The position numbers and the translations under genes are program-made. From Qipengyuania nanhaisediminis (GTDB lineage: Bacteria; Pseudomonadota; Alphaproteobacteria; Sphingomonadales; Sphingomonadaceae), in the NCBI RefSeq assembly GCF_900115585.1, contig NZ_FOWZ01000003.1:124001-188000 (forward strand): a stretch of DNA of 64,000 nt, in the 5' to 3' direction. How positions within the stretch are numbered: position 1 is the first letter of the stretch; each line of letters starts with the position of its first letter. This document shows positions 50,852-61,690 of this stretch, one piece after another. The notes beneath the pieces are model-generated. The model was not told the DNA's origin, did not search any database, and saw nothing but the letters and a program-made list of their open reading frames with translations.

Positions 50852-52982
50852 GGGCCCAAGCCTGATCCTCAGAACCTGCACCGCTGCGCTGGCCTTGATC
50901 AGCTATCCCGTGCTCGCGCAGGATCCGCAGGCGCCCGAGCGTCTCGAAGACCTAATTCCCGACAGCGCGCTGGAGGATCCGGAAGCCTGGGCGCAGCAAG
51001 GCGTAGATGCACCCGCCGAGGATACATCCGAGGACATTCCAGACCCGAGCACCCCGATCGCGGATCCCATCGGGATCGAGATCGCATGGCCGGACGAGCT
51101 GGAAATCGACGGGTTCGAAGCCCTCGAGCCCGAAGAAGAGATAGAGTTTGCCGATCTCGACACCGGCGCGCCCGTCATCGCCTTCGAAGATGCAGAAGTC
51201 GAAAAGCTCGCCGACAATCTGGTCCTCGGCTTTCCTCAGGCCGAACCACCGTTCTCCGAACGCGGAGATTTCGTCGCGCGGTACGAGGCGCTCTCCACGA
51301 TCGAGGAACTGGACGATTCCGATGCCAACGTCGCGCAGCTCGCAGCGCGCGCGCGTGAAGACGAGGAACTGCTCGGCAATCTCCTGCGCGTCTATGGCTA
51401 TTACGATGGCGAGATCATCCGATCGATCGGGACTGTTGCCCCGGGTGACGAAGTAGCTCTCGAGCGCCCGTCAGTCCGTTTCGACATCATTCCCGGTGCG
51501 CGCTTCCGTTACGGCACGATCAATCTAGGCAATCTCGATGCAGCGCCAGATTACGCCTTGCTGCGTGACACTTTCGATATCCAGCCCGGCGACTTCCTTC
51601 AGAGCGACAAGATACTGCAAGAGCAGTTCAACCTCGATCGCGCGCTGGGCGAGAACGGATACGCTTTTGCCGAAATCGACGAGCCCGAACTGCTGATCGA
51701 TCACGATCGGAATGAAGGCGACCTTACCCTCGCGGTCGAGCCGGGCGGAAAATACGTGTTCGGTGAGGTGGTCAGCAGCGATCCCGACTTCCTTTCGGGG
51801 CGGCACATCGCCTCGATCGCGCGCTTCGAGCCGGGCGAAACCTACCAGCGCAGCCTGTCTCTCGACCTGCGGCGCGCAGTGACCGCTACCGGCCTCGTAT
51901 CGGCAGTCTCGGTCACGCCGCGCGAAGTCCAGGCGCCCGTAGGCGACGAGCCCGGCGTTGTGGCGATGGACGTCGAGATGACCCGCGCCAAGCTGCGGAC
52001 CATCGCCGGGGCAATCGGCTACGGCTCCGAAGAAGGCTTCCGCGTCCAGGCGAGCTGGGAGCACCGGAACATCTTCCCTCCGGAAGGTTCTCTGAGGGTT
52101 CGAGGTATCGCGGGCACGCAGGAGCAGCTGGCAGGGATCACCTTCCGCAAGAACAATTTCGGCGGCAGGGACAAGGTCCTTACGCTGGACGCCTACGCGT
52201 CGAACGTCGACAATGTCGCCTACGAGGCTCGTACGGTTGCCATAACGGGGACCTACGAGCGTTCATCGACGCTGCTGTTCCAGAAACCGCTGGCGTGGGC
52301 GCTCGGCGCGGAAATCCTTGCCACGGATGAGCGCAACCGTGTCATCTCGGGTATTCCCCGCCCCAGGCAGACCTATCTCATCGCGGCAGTCTTCGGGCGC
52401 GCCACGATCGATACAACGGATTCCCTCCTCAATCCGACCGAAGGTTTCCGCCTGACCGGATATCTGGCACCCGAAACTTCCCGCACTGCGGGACAGCAGT
52501 ATTACTACCTGCGCAACCAGGCAGACGCGTCCTATTACCAGTCGGTAGGTAGCGATACCGTCCTCGCCGGACGGGTGCGCTTCGCCAGCATTCCCGGGGC
52601 TCCGCTGTTCGCCATCGCGCCCTCACGCCGGCTCTACGCCGGTGGTGGCGCATCGGTACGAGGTTATGGCTATCAAGCCGTCGGTCCGCGCAACGATCTG
52701 GGCGAACCGGTCGGCGGTCGCAGTCTCGTGGAGGCTTCCGTCGAAGCCCGGGTCGGGACCGGCTTTTTCGATGGAGCGCTGTCCGTGGTTCCCTTCTTCG
52801 ATGTCGGGTCGGTATCCATCGAATCCACTCCCAATTTCAGGTACATCAAATACGGCGCGGGTGTCGGCGTCCGCTATGAATCCGGTTTCGGGCCTCTGCG
52901 CCTCGATGTCGGCGTACCTCTCAATCCCGAACCCGACGACGCGCCTGTCGCGGTGTATGTTTCCTTGGGCCAGGCATTCTGA
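50817..52982 (+). CDS. tamA: Omp85-family outer-membrane protein TamA
   Basis: BamA-related protein of 721 residues which, with TamB, inserts or moves outer-membrane components. The signal region has hydrophobic core [16 protein letters not shown]. An unusually long acidic, Pro-rich N-terminal segment follows (about residues 36-135, rich in E, D, P) before the POTRA-like repeats. The C-terminal Omp85 barrel includes [20 protein letters not shown] and ends VYVSLGQAF. The start is uncertain: ATG 50817 gives a good signal peptide but lies inside bpt, and no ATG, GTG or TTG fits between the bpt stop and the signal peptide. The stop overlaps tamB by one base. Confidence 0.88.
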   Translation: MEASANTSSQTKGPSLILRTCTAALALISYPVLAQDPQAPERLEDLIPDSALEDPEAWAQQGVDAPAEDTSEDIPDPSTPIADPIGIEIAWPDELEIDGFEALEPEEEIEFADLDTGAPVIAFEDAEVEKLADNLVLGFPQAEPPFSERGDFVARYEALSTIEELDDSDANVAQLAARAREDEELLGNLLRVYGYYDGEIIRSIGTVAPGDEVALERPSVRFDIIPGARFRYGTINLGNLDAAPDYALLRDTFDIQPGDFLQSDKILQEQFNLDRALGENGYAFAEIDEPELLIDHDRNEGDLTLAVEPGGKYVFGEVVSSDPDFLSGRHIASIARFEPGETYQRSLSLDLRRAVTATGLVSAVSVTPREVQAPVGDEPGVVAMDVEMTRAKLRTIAGAIGYGSEEGFRVQASWEHRNIFPPEGSLRVRGIAGTQEQLAGITFRKNNFGGRDKVLTLDAYASNVDNVAYEARTVAITGTYERSSTLLFQKPLAWALGAEILATDERNRVISGIPRPRQTYLIAAVFGRATIDTTDSLLNPTEGFRLTGYLAPETSRTAGQQYYYLRNQADASYYQSVGSDTVLAGRVRFASIPGAPLFAIAPSRRLYAGGGASVRGYGYQAVGPRNDLGEPVGGRSLVEASVEARVGTGFFDGALSVVPFFDVGSVSIESTPNFRYIKYGAGVGVRYESGFGPLRLDVGVPLNPEPDDAPVAVYVSLGQAF

Positions 52983-55900
52983 TGTCGGACGTTGAAACCC
53001 AGGCCGAGGCCAGGCCGCAGAAGCGCCGCTCGCGCGTTGGGCGCGCGGGTAAGTGGTTGTTCGGCCTTCTTGGCGCAGCCCTGCTCCTGATCGCCGGGGC
53101 CCTGGTCATCCTGAACACCCCCATCGGCGAGCGTTTCCTCGCGGACCGGATTGCGCGGCAGACCTTCCCTAACGGGCTCAATATTTCCATCGGCCGGATT
53201 GACGGGAATATCTACGGTGAAGCGGTGCTCCACGATGTGCGACTGTCCGATCCGCAAGGCGTATTCCTGACGATCCCGCGTGCCGAGATCGACTGGAACC
53301 CTCGAGGCTGGCTCAACAACCGGCTCGACATCGACAGCTTCGTGGCGCGGCGTGCGACCCTGGCGCGCTTGCCGGAATTCCTCCCGAGCGAAGAGGAAGG
53401 CCCGATCCTGCCGGGTTTCGACATTGCCGTCGACGAGCTCGAGATCGACAATCTCATGCTAGCGCCCGGCATCGCCGGTAACGAGGCGCAGCGCGTCGAC
53501 CTCACGGCACAAGTCCAGGTTGAGGACCGTCGCCTCTTCGTGGACGGAGATGCCCGCCTGGGACAGTCGGACAGGCTCGCAGTCCTGATCGACGCGGAAC
53601 CTGACGGGGACAATTTCGATATAGAGGCCGATGTCTCCGCATCCGCAGAAGGCGCCATCGCCTCCCTGCTTGGCCTTTCGGCTCCTTACGAGGCGAGGAT
53701 CAGCGGAGATGGCACCTGGTCTGCATGGAACGGGTATCTCTACGCTGAAAGCGAAGGCGAACGCGTGGCTGCTCTCAAGCTGTCGAACCGCGAAGGCACC
53801 TTCGGCCTGCTGGGCAAGATCGACCCATCGGATTTTCTCGAGGGTATCCCTGCCGATGCACTTGGCAACGATGTTGCGCTGAGTTCCCGAGTGACAATCG
53901 ATAATCGGGCGTTCGACGGGCGCACTATCGTGTCGGGGCGGGGAATCTACCTCGATGGCGAAGGCCTCATCGACCTCGCCGAGAACAGGCTGGGCGACTA
54001 CGATGTTTCCGCTCGATTGCGTGACCCAGCCCTATTCGGTGAGAGCCTGAGGCTTGAGAATACGACGGCCACTGCAACATTGAACGGTGCATTCAGCGAC
54101 CTGGACATAGCCCATGACTTGCGTGTGGGGGCGCTCGTATCAGGTGAGACGCGACTGACCGGGCTCGCGCAGCAAGGCACGGCCCGCTTCGACGGCAGCA
54201 CCTGGACGTTACCATTGTCGGTGAGCGTCGAACGCGTTTCGACCGGAAATGCGCTCGTCGATCCGCGCTTGGTCAACGGCGATCTCAGGGGCCGGCTGCA
54301 ACTGGCAGGTGACCGTTTGACCGGGGACGACTTGCGGGTCGCATTCCAGGGTCTTGCCGCCAACCTCGCTTTAAGAGGCGATCTTGCCGCCGGGCGATAC
54401 CAGATACGCGGCCCTGTGCGGGCCGACGGCCTCCCGCTCGAAAATGTCGGAAGGGCGGGCGGAACTGCCATGATCGATTTCGATCTCCTGCCTTCGGGAT
54501 GGCGACTTGGCGCGGAACTGGATGCGCGGGTAGCGCCGGTGACCAACGACACCCTCGCCAATCTCGCCGGCAGCACCATCCGTGTGCGCGGCGGTATCGC
54601 GACGGGCAGCAGGTCCGCGCTCGATTTCCGGACCATGCGGGTCAACGCCGAGAAGCTGCGCATGCAGCTTGACGGTTCCATTGCCGGGGGGACCACGCAG
54701 CTGGCGGGGACAGGCACGCATACCGAATATGGCGACTTCACAGTCGAGGCGAGCATCGCCGATGACGGACCGACTGCCGAGCTCGTGTTCGCGCGCCCGC
54801 TCACGGGGCTGGAGGATGTTCGTGTCGCGATCGCGCCCACCGATGAAGGTTTCGCTATCGACACGCGGGGCGGTTCGGTCCTCGGCCCGTTCGACGGGAC
54901 GCTCGCGCTCTTCGCTCCCGCCGACGGTCCTACCCGCATCGACGTCGAGCGGCTGACACTGTCCGACACTTCGGTCGAGGGCAGCCTCACCCTGGCCGAA
55001 GGCGGTGCGGACGGCGTCCTGAACCTTTCCGGTGGCGGGCTGTCCGGCACGATCGCTCTCGCGCCGCGCGGCGACCAGCAATTCGTCGATCTCGATGTAA
55101 CAGCCCGCAACGCCAGTTTCGGTGGAGACACGCCGATCACGGTTGCACGCGCGGAAGTCGACGCCGAAGGATTGATTGGCGGCGGAACCACTAATTTCAG
55201 CGGATCGGCAAATGCGCAGGGCCTGCAATACGGAAACATTTTCATCGCGAGGCTGGCGGCCCAAAGCGAAGTGGAGAACGGGGTCGGCAGCGTCGATGCA
55301 CGCATCACCGGGCAGCGAGGGGTGCGCTTCGCATTCGATCTCAACGCGCGTTTCCAGCCCGAACGGATTGCGGTGGCGGCACAGGGCGAATTCGCCGGTC
55401 GCTCGATCGAAATGCCGCGTCGCGCCGTTCTGACGGCACAGGAAGGGGGCGGCTGGATCCTCGCGCCGACGCAGATTTCCTACGGCGATGGTGGTGCGAT
55501 CGCGTCGGGCCGATTTGGCGGAGGCGACCTGGCGGTCGACCTCAAACTGGCGCGGATGCCGCTCTCGCTTGCCGATGTCGCTCTTTCCGATCTCGGGCTT
55601 GGCGGCACTATTTCCGGGACTGTCGAATACAGGAGCCCGAAGGGCGCCCTGCCGACCGGACTGGCACGAGTGAAGGTCGACAATCTGACACGCTCGGGGC
55701 TCGTGCTTTCGTCAAAGCCGATGGACATGGCACTCGTCGCGCGGCTCGATACCGACCGCTTCCAGGCGAGGGCGACCCTGGACAACGAGGACATTCAGCG
55801 CGGCCGGATCCAGGCACTGATCACGAACCTCCCCGCGCAGGGCGACATTACTCAGCGGCTGCGAGCGGGGCGGCTCGATGGTCAGATGCGTTTCCAGGGC

Positions 55901-57184
55901 GCTGCCGAAAGCCTGTGGAGGCTGGCAGCTATCGACGCGTTCGATCTTACCGGGCCGGTGTCGATCGCGGCGAATGCGACGGGCTCGCTCGCGGAGCCTC
56001 GTGTCAGGGGAACCGTAAACAGCGACAGCCTGCGCGTGCGCAGCTCGCTTTCGGGGACGGACATCCGCGAGGTGGAGCTGCGCGGGACCTTCGCCGGGTC
56101 GCTATTGCGGTTGCGTAGTTTCGCGGGGACGACGGCCAATGGCGGCCGCGTTTCCGGAAGTGGCACGGTGGATCTCGAAGGCTTGGGAGAACGTGTCGAG
56201 GGCAGGTTCGTCGAGATCCGGGGTCCCTCGCTCGATTTGCGGGCGGCTGCCGACAATGCCCAATTGCTCGACGCGAACGGACTGTCGGCAACGATTACCG
56301 GTCCTCTTCGCATCGTGTCCAATGGCCTTGGGGGGATTATTGCGGGGCGGGTTCGCGTGAACCGGGCGAGCTGGAAGCTGGGCACTGCAAGCGACGATCT
56401 GCGCCTGCCGCGCATCAGCACCCGCGAAGTGAACCTGCCTGCGGACCGGAGACGCCGCGTGGCAGCATCGAGGCCATGGCGGTACCTGATCGATGCCAGG
56501 GCGGACAGCAGGATCGACGTCGACGGGATGGGCCTCGATAGCGAATGGGGCGCGGACATCATCCTGCGCGGCACCACCGACGATCCACGGATCGGCGGAA
56601 CGGCAGAGGTGGTGCGCGGGGATTATACCTTTGCCGGGACGCGGTTCGAGCTCACCCGCGGCGAAATCGACTTCGATGAAAACGTGCCGGTCGATCCGCG
56701 CCTCGACATACGCGCCGAGACGGAAGCGAACGGCGTCAACGTCATTGTCACGATCACGGGCAGCGCGACACAGCCGGAAGTAGCTTTCAATTCCGATCCG
56801 GCACTTCCGGAGGAGGAAATTCTCGCACGCCTGCTGTTCGGCGGCTCGATCACGTCCCTTTCCGCCACCGACGCACTGCAACTGGGCGCGGCTGTCGCAA
56901 GCTTGCGCGGAGGCGGCGGGATGGACCCGATCAACCAGCTGCGCTCGGCAATCGGCCTCGACCGGTTGCGCATCGTGGGCGCAGATGCCGCGCTGGGCCG
57001 GGGAACCGGTGTCGCACTAGGCAAGAACATCGGACGACGTTTCTACGTCGAGATCATCACCGACGGACGCGGCTATAGCGCGACACAGCTGGAATTCCGC
57101 GTCACCAGCTGGCTTTCTCTCTTGGCCAGCGTCTCGACCATCGGGCGCGACAGCGTGGTCGCCGAGGTAAGCCGCGACTACTAA
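52982..57184 (+). CDS. tamB: Translocation and assembly module protein TamB
   Basis: Very large AsmA-like protein of 1400 residues spanning the periplasm. An N-terminal membrane anchor (WLFGLLGAALLLIAGALVIL) is followed by a long run of beta-strand repeats. The C-terminal TamB domain (DUF490) carries DPRIGGTAEVVRGDYTFAGT, RFELTRGEIDFDENVPVDPR and the end EFRVTSWLSLLASVSTIGRD. It works with TamA and is also thought to carry phospholipids to the outer membrane. ATG overlaps the tamA stop (TGATG). Its stop overlaps the converging fasciclin gene by 4 bases. Confidence 0.94.
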   Translation: MSDVETQAEARPQKRRSRVGRAGKWLFGLLGAALLLIAGALVILNTPIGERFLADRIARQTFPNGLNISIGRIDGNIYGEAVLHDVRLSDPQGVFLTIPRAEIDWNPRGWLNNRLDIDSFVARRATLARLPEFLPSEEEGPILPGFDIAVDELEIDNLMLAPGIAGNEAQRVDLTAQVQVEDRRLFVDGDARLGQSDRLAVLIDAEPDGDNFDIEADVSASAEGAIASLLGLSAPYEARISGDGTWSAWNGYLYAESEGERVAALKLSNREGTFGLLGKIDPSDFLEGIPADALGNDVALSSRVTIDNRAFDGRTIVSGRGIYLDGEGLIDLAENRLGDYDVSARLRDPALFGESLRLENTTATATLNGAFSDLDIAHDLRVGALVSGETRLTGLAQQGTARFDGSTWTLPLSVSVERVSTGNALVDPRLVNGDLRGRLQLAGDRLTGDDLRVAFQGLAANLALRGDLAAGRYQIRGPVRADGLPLENVGRAGGTAMIDFDLLPSGWRLGAELDARVAPVTNDTLANLAGSTIRVRGGIATGSRSALDFRTMRVNAEKLRMQLDGSIAGGTTQLAGTGTHTEYGDFTVEASIADDGPTAELVFARPLTGLEDVRVAIAPTDEGFAIDTRGGSVLGPFDGTLALFAPADGPTRIDVERLTLSDTSVEGSLTLAEGGADGVLNLSGGGLSGTIALAPRGDQQFVDLDVTARNASFGGDTPITVARAEVDAEGLIGGGTTNFSGSANAQGLQYGNIFIARLAAQSEVENGVGSVDARITGQRGVRFAFDLNARFQPERIAVAAQGEFAGRSIEMPRRAVLTAQEGGGWILAPTQISYGDGGAIASGRFGGGDLAVDLKLARMPLSLADVALSDLGLGGTISGTVEYRSPKGALPTGLARVKVDNLTRSGLVLSSKPMDMALVARLDTDRFQARATLDNEDIQRGRIQALITNLPAQGDITQRLRAGRLDGQMRFQGAAESLWRLAAIDAFDLTGPVSIAANATGSLAEPRVRGTVNSDSLRVRSSLSGTDIREVELRGTFAGSLLRLRSFAGTTANGGRVSGSGTVDLEGLGERVEGRFVEIRGPSLDLRAAADNAQLLDANGLSATITGPLRIVSNGLGGIIAGRVRVNRASWKLGTASDDLRLPRISTREVNLPADRRRRVAASRPWRYLIDARADSRIDVDGMGLDSEWGADIILRGTTDDPRIGGTAEVVRGDYTFAGTRFELTRGEIDFDENVPVDPRLDIRAETEANGVNVIVTITGSATQPEVAFNSDPALPEEEILARLLFGGSITSLSATDALQLGAAVASLRGGGGMDPINQLRSAIGLDRLRIVGADAALGRGTGVALGKNIGRRFYVEIITDGRGYSATQLEFRVTSWLSLLASVSTIGRDSVVAEVSRDY

Positions 57185-57741
57185 GGGGCGAGGACGCCGT
57201 CGATCGGGATAATCACCCCGTTGGTGGCTGCTTCCGCATTGCCGACAAAGGTGGCGCTTGTCCCATCATCTCGCGTCACGGTGAGAGTATCACCTTCGCT
57301 GCTGAAAACGACATCACCGCCGCCCATCGTGGTAACCGTCACTTCGCCTCCCTGACTCTCGATCGCAGAGAGAATATCCTCCGGACGCAGGTACCCAGGC
57401 AGCATGTGGTCGCGCAGCAGGCCGACGAGCAACGGACGCTGCTCTTCAGTCATCAACTGTTCCCCTGCTTCGCCCAAGGCCTCAAAGGCCTCGTCTCGGG
57501 GAGCAAGCAATGTGTAGCTGCCGACCCCGTCGAAAACGCCCATGAGGTCGGAGTTCACAAAGGCTTTGTTGATCGTCGAGAGATCGGAGGCCGCACCGAG
57601 GGTTGCAGCCATGGTCTGGCTACCATTCGAGTGTGTGGCGCCATCAGTTTCGACATCGCTGCCGGTGTCACCGCAGGCCGGCAAAAGGACCAGTCCACTG
57701 AGGGCGAGCGATAGGGCGAAGCGGTTTCGTATCTTCGTCAT
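57181..57741 (-). CDS. Fasciclin (FAS1) domain lipoprotein
   Basis: Protein of 186 residues with a lipoprotein signal (SGLVLLPAC; lipidated Cys near residue 23), then one FAS1 domain: INKAFVNSDLMGVFDGVGSY, TLLAPRDEAFEALGE, LLRDHMLPGYLRPEDI and the end ATNGVIIPIDGVLAP. FAS1 domains mediate adhesion or protein contacts at the cell surface. The ATG at 57741 has GAGGGA 10 bases upstream. It starts 13 bases after the Gly/Asn-rich protein gene, so the two are likely co-transcribed. Confidence 0.9.
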   Translation of the reverse strand: MTKIRNRFALSLALSGLVLLPACGDTGSDVETDGATHSNGSQTMAATLGAASDLSTINKAFVNSDLMGVFDGVGSYTLLAPRDEAFEALGEAGEQLMTEEQRPLLVGLLRDHMLPGYLRPEDILSAIESQGGEVTVTTMGGGDVVFSSEGDTLTVTRDDGTSATFVGNAEAATNGVIIPIDGVLAP

Positions 57742-57754
57742 TGGTTGAGATCCC

Positions 57755-58792
57755 TCAGGTGAGCAAATCGATGGCGGCCGCGACAAGCCGGGTTTCGGGA
57801 TCGACCCGATACACATAGCCATCGGAATAGCGGTACATCGCGTCCGGCGTGTCGTAATAGCGATCGCGATAGGGCGCGGGCACGTTGTAGACGTCGTAAC
57901 CCCTTGGCATGGGCTGACCCACACTGAATTCGTCGCCGGTGATCAGAGCGGCAACCGACATGATCGCTGCATCTTCCGGATCGACGCGGTAGATCACATT
58001 GTCGGCATAGCGATAGCGATCGCGACTGCCGAGGCCGTAATAGTCGACGTAATAGTCGGGCACATCGTAGCTGGCGTAACCGCTAGGCCAGACATTCCCG
58101 ATGCCCAGCGCACCGCCAAGCAGCGGCAGCCAGCCGGAAATGCCGCTGTCGCCGTAACGCACGAGATAACCGTCACGGTAATAATAGTCGCCGCGACCGT
58201 AATTGCTCAGGCCGAACAGGCTCGGGCGATATTCGTTGCCGAAGAGGCTGCGGCGGTAGTCGTCCTTGACCTGTCCCGGCGGGTTGCAGCCGTTACGCTT
58301 TTTCGCAAGGCCAGGGGGGCACCCGTCTACCAGGCCGCGGTCGCGCTGCTCGCGCTCGAGCCAGAAACCGCGCCCGTCGTATGAGACACGGACGTCGCGA
58401 TAGTCGTTGCCGCGATCATTATAGCGGACGCCATTGCTGTTGCCGTTATTACCGTTTCCCTGACCATTGCCGCGGTCATAGCTGAGCACGGCATTACGGT
58501 TCGCGTTGCCGTTTCCATTTCCGTTGCCGCGGTTGGAATTTGCGGACTGTACCAGACGGCGATCGGGGCCACGGTCGGCCTTCGCGTTTCCGTTTCCATT
58601 CCCACGGGCCTGTTGCTGCTGCGGGCCGCGATTAGCCTTTGCATTGCCGCCGCCCTTGTTCTGGGCAGCCGCGGGCGGACCGCCCCCGCGATCGTTTCCA
58701 TTGCCCTTGCCGTTACCGTTGCCGTTTCCTTGGGCGTAAGCTCCGCTTGCGGCGAGCGCGAAAGCAGCTGCTCCTGCCAGCAAAATACGCAT
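57755..58792 (-). CDS. Exported Gly/Asn-rich protein with duplicated C-terminal RcnB-like module
   Basis: Protein of 345 residues, not identified with certainty. The signal peptide (1-20) ends ASGAYA. Residues 21-122 are a low-complexity Gly-Asn repeat region (GNGNGNGKGNGN and similar). Residues 158-174 are CPPGLAKKRNGCNPPGQ, a two-Cys motif I have seen in sphingomonad exported proteins. Residues 242-283 and 299-345 are two copies of a module that reads RYRYADNVIYRVDPE and AMYRYSDGYVYRVDPE, similar in form to the RcnB periplasmic domain. The start has AAAGGAG upstream. Function unknown; a surface or periplasmic structural role is possible. Confidence 0.82.
   Translation of the reverse strand: MRILLAGAAAFALAASGAYAQGNGNGNGKGNGNDRGGGPPAAAQNKGGGNAKANRGPQQQQARGNGNGNAKADRGPDRRLVQSANSNRGNGNGNGNANRNAVLSYDRGNGQGNGNNGNSNGVRYNDRGNDYRDVRVSYDGRGFWLEREQRDRGLVDGCPPGLAKKRNGCNPPGQVKDDYRRSLFGNEYRPSLFGLSNYGRGDYYYRDGYLVRYGDSGISGWLPLLGGALGIGNVWPSGYASYDVPDYYVDYYGLGSRDRYRYADNVIYRVDPEDAAIMSVAALITGDEFSVGQPMPRGYDVYNVPAPYRDRYYDTPDAMYRYSDGYVYRVDPETRLVAAAIDLLT
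58427..58732 (-). repeat. Degenerate GGN-AAY codon repeat encoding the Gly/Asn-rich region
   Basis: Imperfect 6-base units coding Gly-Asn recur across residues 21-122 of the exported protein. Copies vary at third positions, so the protein repeat rather than the DNA is being kept. The number of units may vary between strains. Confidence 0.6.
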
Positions 58793-58877
58793 TTGTTAGT
58801 CTCCTTTGCGAGCTTCAACGGAGGGTCGGCCCATCCGGTTCCGGTTCATTTTTCGGCAAGGTTTTCAACCGCGAAGC

Positions 58878-59474
58878 CTAAGACCGATAAATCCGTGCTT
58901 CTGCTGCGCGTCTTCTGACCAGACCCTTCAGCACCTTGCCCCCCGCATGCTTCCAGCGCGCGAACTCCTGCGCCGCCTCGTCGAAGCGACCGGCGCGATG
59001 CAGGCGGGTGAGGGTGGCGCGGCGGATAGCTCCGGTGTTGTAATGGAAGCTGACAAGCGCATCGAACTGGCCTTGCGTGGTCGATGCGTCGCCGATGGCG
59101 GCCGAGACTTCTACCGCATAGCGTTCCAAGTCGGCTTCGAGCCGAGCGTCGCACTCCTCCTTTGTCCAGACGGTGTCGGGGCCTATCCCGGGGCCTGTCG
59201 CCCCCCAGCCTATGGTCCAGGGGGCTCCGCCGGTTCCGGGATCTGGATAGGCTTCGATCATGCCGTCGCGGCGCAAGCGCGCGCAGCCTTCGAAACTCTT
59301 GATCAATTGGATTCCCGCTTCGCCGATCCGACAGATTGGAACGGGTGGAACACGGTCCTGGGACAAAACTTCCGAGGACCGGTCGATCGCCTGGTCCAGA
59401 GCCTCGACTTCGGATTGCCGAAAGCTCCGGCCGAGCAGGCGGCGGACAAGATCGAATATCGGTTTGCGGTTCAT
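58878..59474 (-). CDS. GH24 lysozyme (phage-type muramidase)
   Basis: Muramidase of 198 residues in the T4/R21 endolysin family. The catalytic Glu62 lies in IKSFEGCARL. The YPDPGTGGAPWTIGWGAT stretch supplies the Asp and Thr. The C-terminal part has FDALVSFHYNTGAIRRATLT, as in phage lysozymes. There is no clear signal peptide (it begins MNRKPIFDLVRRLLG). No holin or phage structural gene is nearby, so it is either a domesticated phage enzyme or a chromosomal relative. The Gly/Asn-rich gene follows 85 bases later on the same strand. Confidence 0.9.
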   Translation of the reverse strand: MNRKPIFDLVRRLLGRSFRQSEVEALDQAIDRSSEVLSQDRVPPVPICRIGEAGIQLIKSFEGCARLRRDGMIEAYPDPGTGGAPWTIGWGATGPGIGPDTVWTKEECDARLEADLERYAVEVSAAIGDASTTQGQFDALVSFHYNTGAIRRATLTRLHRAGRFDEAAQEFARWKHAGGKVLKGLVRRRAAEARIYRS

Positions 59475-59580
59475 TTTTCTCGTACCTCGCAGATTGGTGA
59501 GGCCGAGGGATTAGGCAGATTCCAGCCGAGTAGGAAAATAGCGAGCGAAGCGCTGTCGCAGTGCCGGACGAATACTGCGG

Positions 59581-59617
59581 CCAAAATAAAGGGCGCCCGG
59601 ATTTCTCCGGACGCCCA
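59581..59617 (-). terminator. Rho-independent terminator of glnA
   Basis: Read on the minus strand, GGGCGTCCGG pairs with CCGGGCGCCC around AGAAAT and is followed by TTTATTTT. It lies about 65 bases after the glnA stop. Confidence 0.82.
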
Positions 59618-59682
59618 CTCGGTGATCACTGCGCTATAATGCTGAAAGATTAAGCGCTTATGTATCGTTTTGCCGGCGCAGA

Positions 59683-61092
59683 TCAGGCGCTGTAATACAT
59701 GTCGAACTCGGCCGGGCACGGCGTGGTTTCGACACGCAGCACTTCTTCCCACTTGAGCTCGCAGTAAGCCTCGATCTGGTCCTTGGTGAACACTTCGCCC
59801 TTGAGCAGGAAGTCGTGGTCGGCTTCCAGCGCTTCGAGAGCTTCGCGCAAGCTGCCGCAGACGGTCGGCACTTCTGCCAGTTCTGCCGGCGGCAGGTCGT
59901 AGAGGTTCTTGTCCATCGCTTCGCCCGGGTGGATCTTGTTGGTGATCCCGTCGAGACCGGCCATGAGCAGGGCCGCATAGGCAAGGTAGGGGTTTGCCAT
60001 CGCGTCGGGGAAGCGGAATTCCACGCGCTTCGCCTTGTCGCCCGTGCCGTAGGGAATACGGCAGGATGCCGAACGGTTGCGTGCCGAATAGGCCAGCAGG
60101 ACCGGCGCTTCGAAGCCCGGGACCAAGCGCTTATAGCTGTTGGTCGTCGGGTTGGTGAAGGCGTTCAGCGCCTTGGCATGCTTGATGACGCCTCCGATGT
60201 AATAGAGGCAGTTTTCCGACAGACCGCCGTACTGGTTGCCCGCGAAGGTCGGCTTGCCACCGTCCCAGATCGACATGTGGGTGTGCATGCCGCTGCCGTT
60301 ATCGTCCTTGATGGGCTTGGGCATGAAGGTCGCGGTCTTGCCGTAAATATGCGCGACCTGGTGCACGACGTACTTGTAAATCTGCATCTGGTCGGCGGTT
60401 TCAACGAGCGTGCCGAAGGTGAGGCCCAGCTCGTGCTGCGCTGCGGCCACTTCGTGGTGGTGCTTGTCGCAGTTGAGGCCCATTTCGATCATGGTCGAAA
60501 CCATCTCGCCGCGGATGTCGACGGCGCTGTCGACCGGAGCGACGGGGAAGTAGCCGCCCTTGGCACGCGGACGGTGTGCGAGGTTGCCGCTCTCGTATTC
60601 CTTGCCGCTGTTGGTCGGCAATTCGATGTCGTCGATCGCGTAGCCCGAACCGGCATAGCCATCTTCGAAACGCACATCGTCGAACATGAAGAATTCGGCT
60701 TCGGGGCCGACGTAGATGGTGTCACCGATGCCGGTCGACTTGAGATAGTTCTCGGCGCGCTTGGCGGTGGTGCGCGGGTCGCGCGAATACCAGTCGCCGG
60801 TCGACGGTTCGACGATGTCGCAGAACATGATGAGCATCGGTTCGGCGCTGAAGGGGTCGACATAGACGCGTTCCAGATCGGGCTTCAGGATCATGTCGCT
60901 TTCGTTGATGACCTTCCAGCCGGCGATCGAGGAACCGTCGAACATGAGGCCGTCTTCAAGCTGGTCTTCGTCGAGCGTTTTGGCGACCATGGTGAGGTGC
61001 TGCCACTTGCCCTTCGGGTCCGTGAAGCGCAGGTCGACCCATTCGATTTCCTCGTCCTTGATACGCTTCAGGACGTCCTTCGCATTTGCCAT
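59683..61092 (-). CDS. glnA: Glutamine synthetase type I
   Basis: GSI of 469 residues making glutamine from glutamate and ammonia in the cytoplasm. Visible signatures are the N-terminal beta-grasp region, FDGSSIAGW, the metal-site [12 protein letters not shown], the ATP-binding [20 protein letters not shown], and the adenylylation Tyr in [12 protein letters not shown], so activity is probably controlled by GlnE. AGGAGG lies 8 bases before the ATG. It follows glnB by 58 bases in one operon. Confidence 0.97.
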   Translation of the reverse strand: MANAKDVLKRIKDEEIEWVDLRFTDPKGKWQHLTMVAKTLDEDQLEDGLMFDGSSIAGWKVINESDMILKPDLERVYVDPFSAEPMLIMFCDIVEPSTGDWYSRDPRTTAKRAENYLKSTGIGDTIYVGPEAEFFMFDDVRFEDGYAGSGYAIDDIELPTNSGKEYESGNLAHRPRAKGGYFPVAPVDSAVDIRGEMVSTMIEMGLNCDKHHHEVAAAQHELGLTFGTLVETADQMQIYKYVVHQVAHIYGKTATFMPKPIKDDNGSGMHTHMSIWDGGKPTFAGNQYGGLSENCLYYIGGVIKHAKALNAFTNPTTNSYKRLVPGFEAPVLLAYSARNRSASCRIPYGTGDKAKRVEFRFPDAMANPYLAYAALLMAGLDGITNKIHPGEAMDKNLYDLPPAELAEVPTVCGSLREALEALEADHDFLLKGEVFTKDQIEAYCELKWEEVLRVETTPCPAEFDMYYSA

Positions 61093-61150
61093 TAGATTGC
61101 CTCCTGTAGGGGTAGTTCGTGTTGGTCCCGGCTTTGGGCCGGTTTGAAAT

Positions 61151-61690
<540 letters not shown>

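Noticed and set aside
58430-58735. Regular short repeats that might be a CRISPR array
   Set aside because: The units are 6-base Gly-Asn codons inside a coding frame, with no spacers.
58878-59474. Prophage remnant
   Set aside because: Only the lysozyme gene is phage-like. No integrase, attachment repeats, holin, capsid or tail genes are present.
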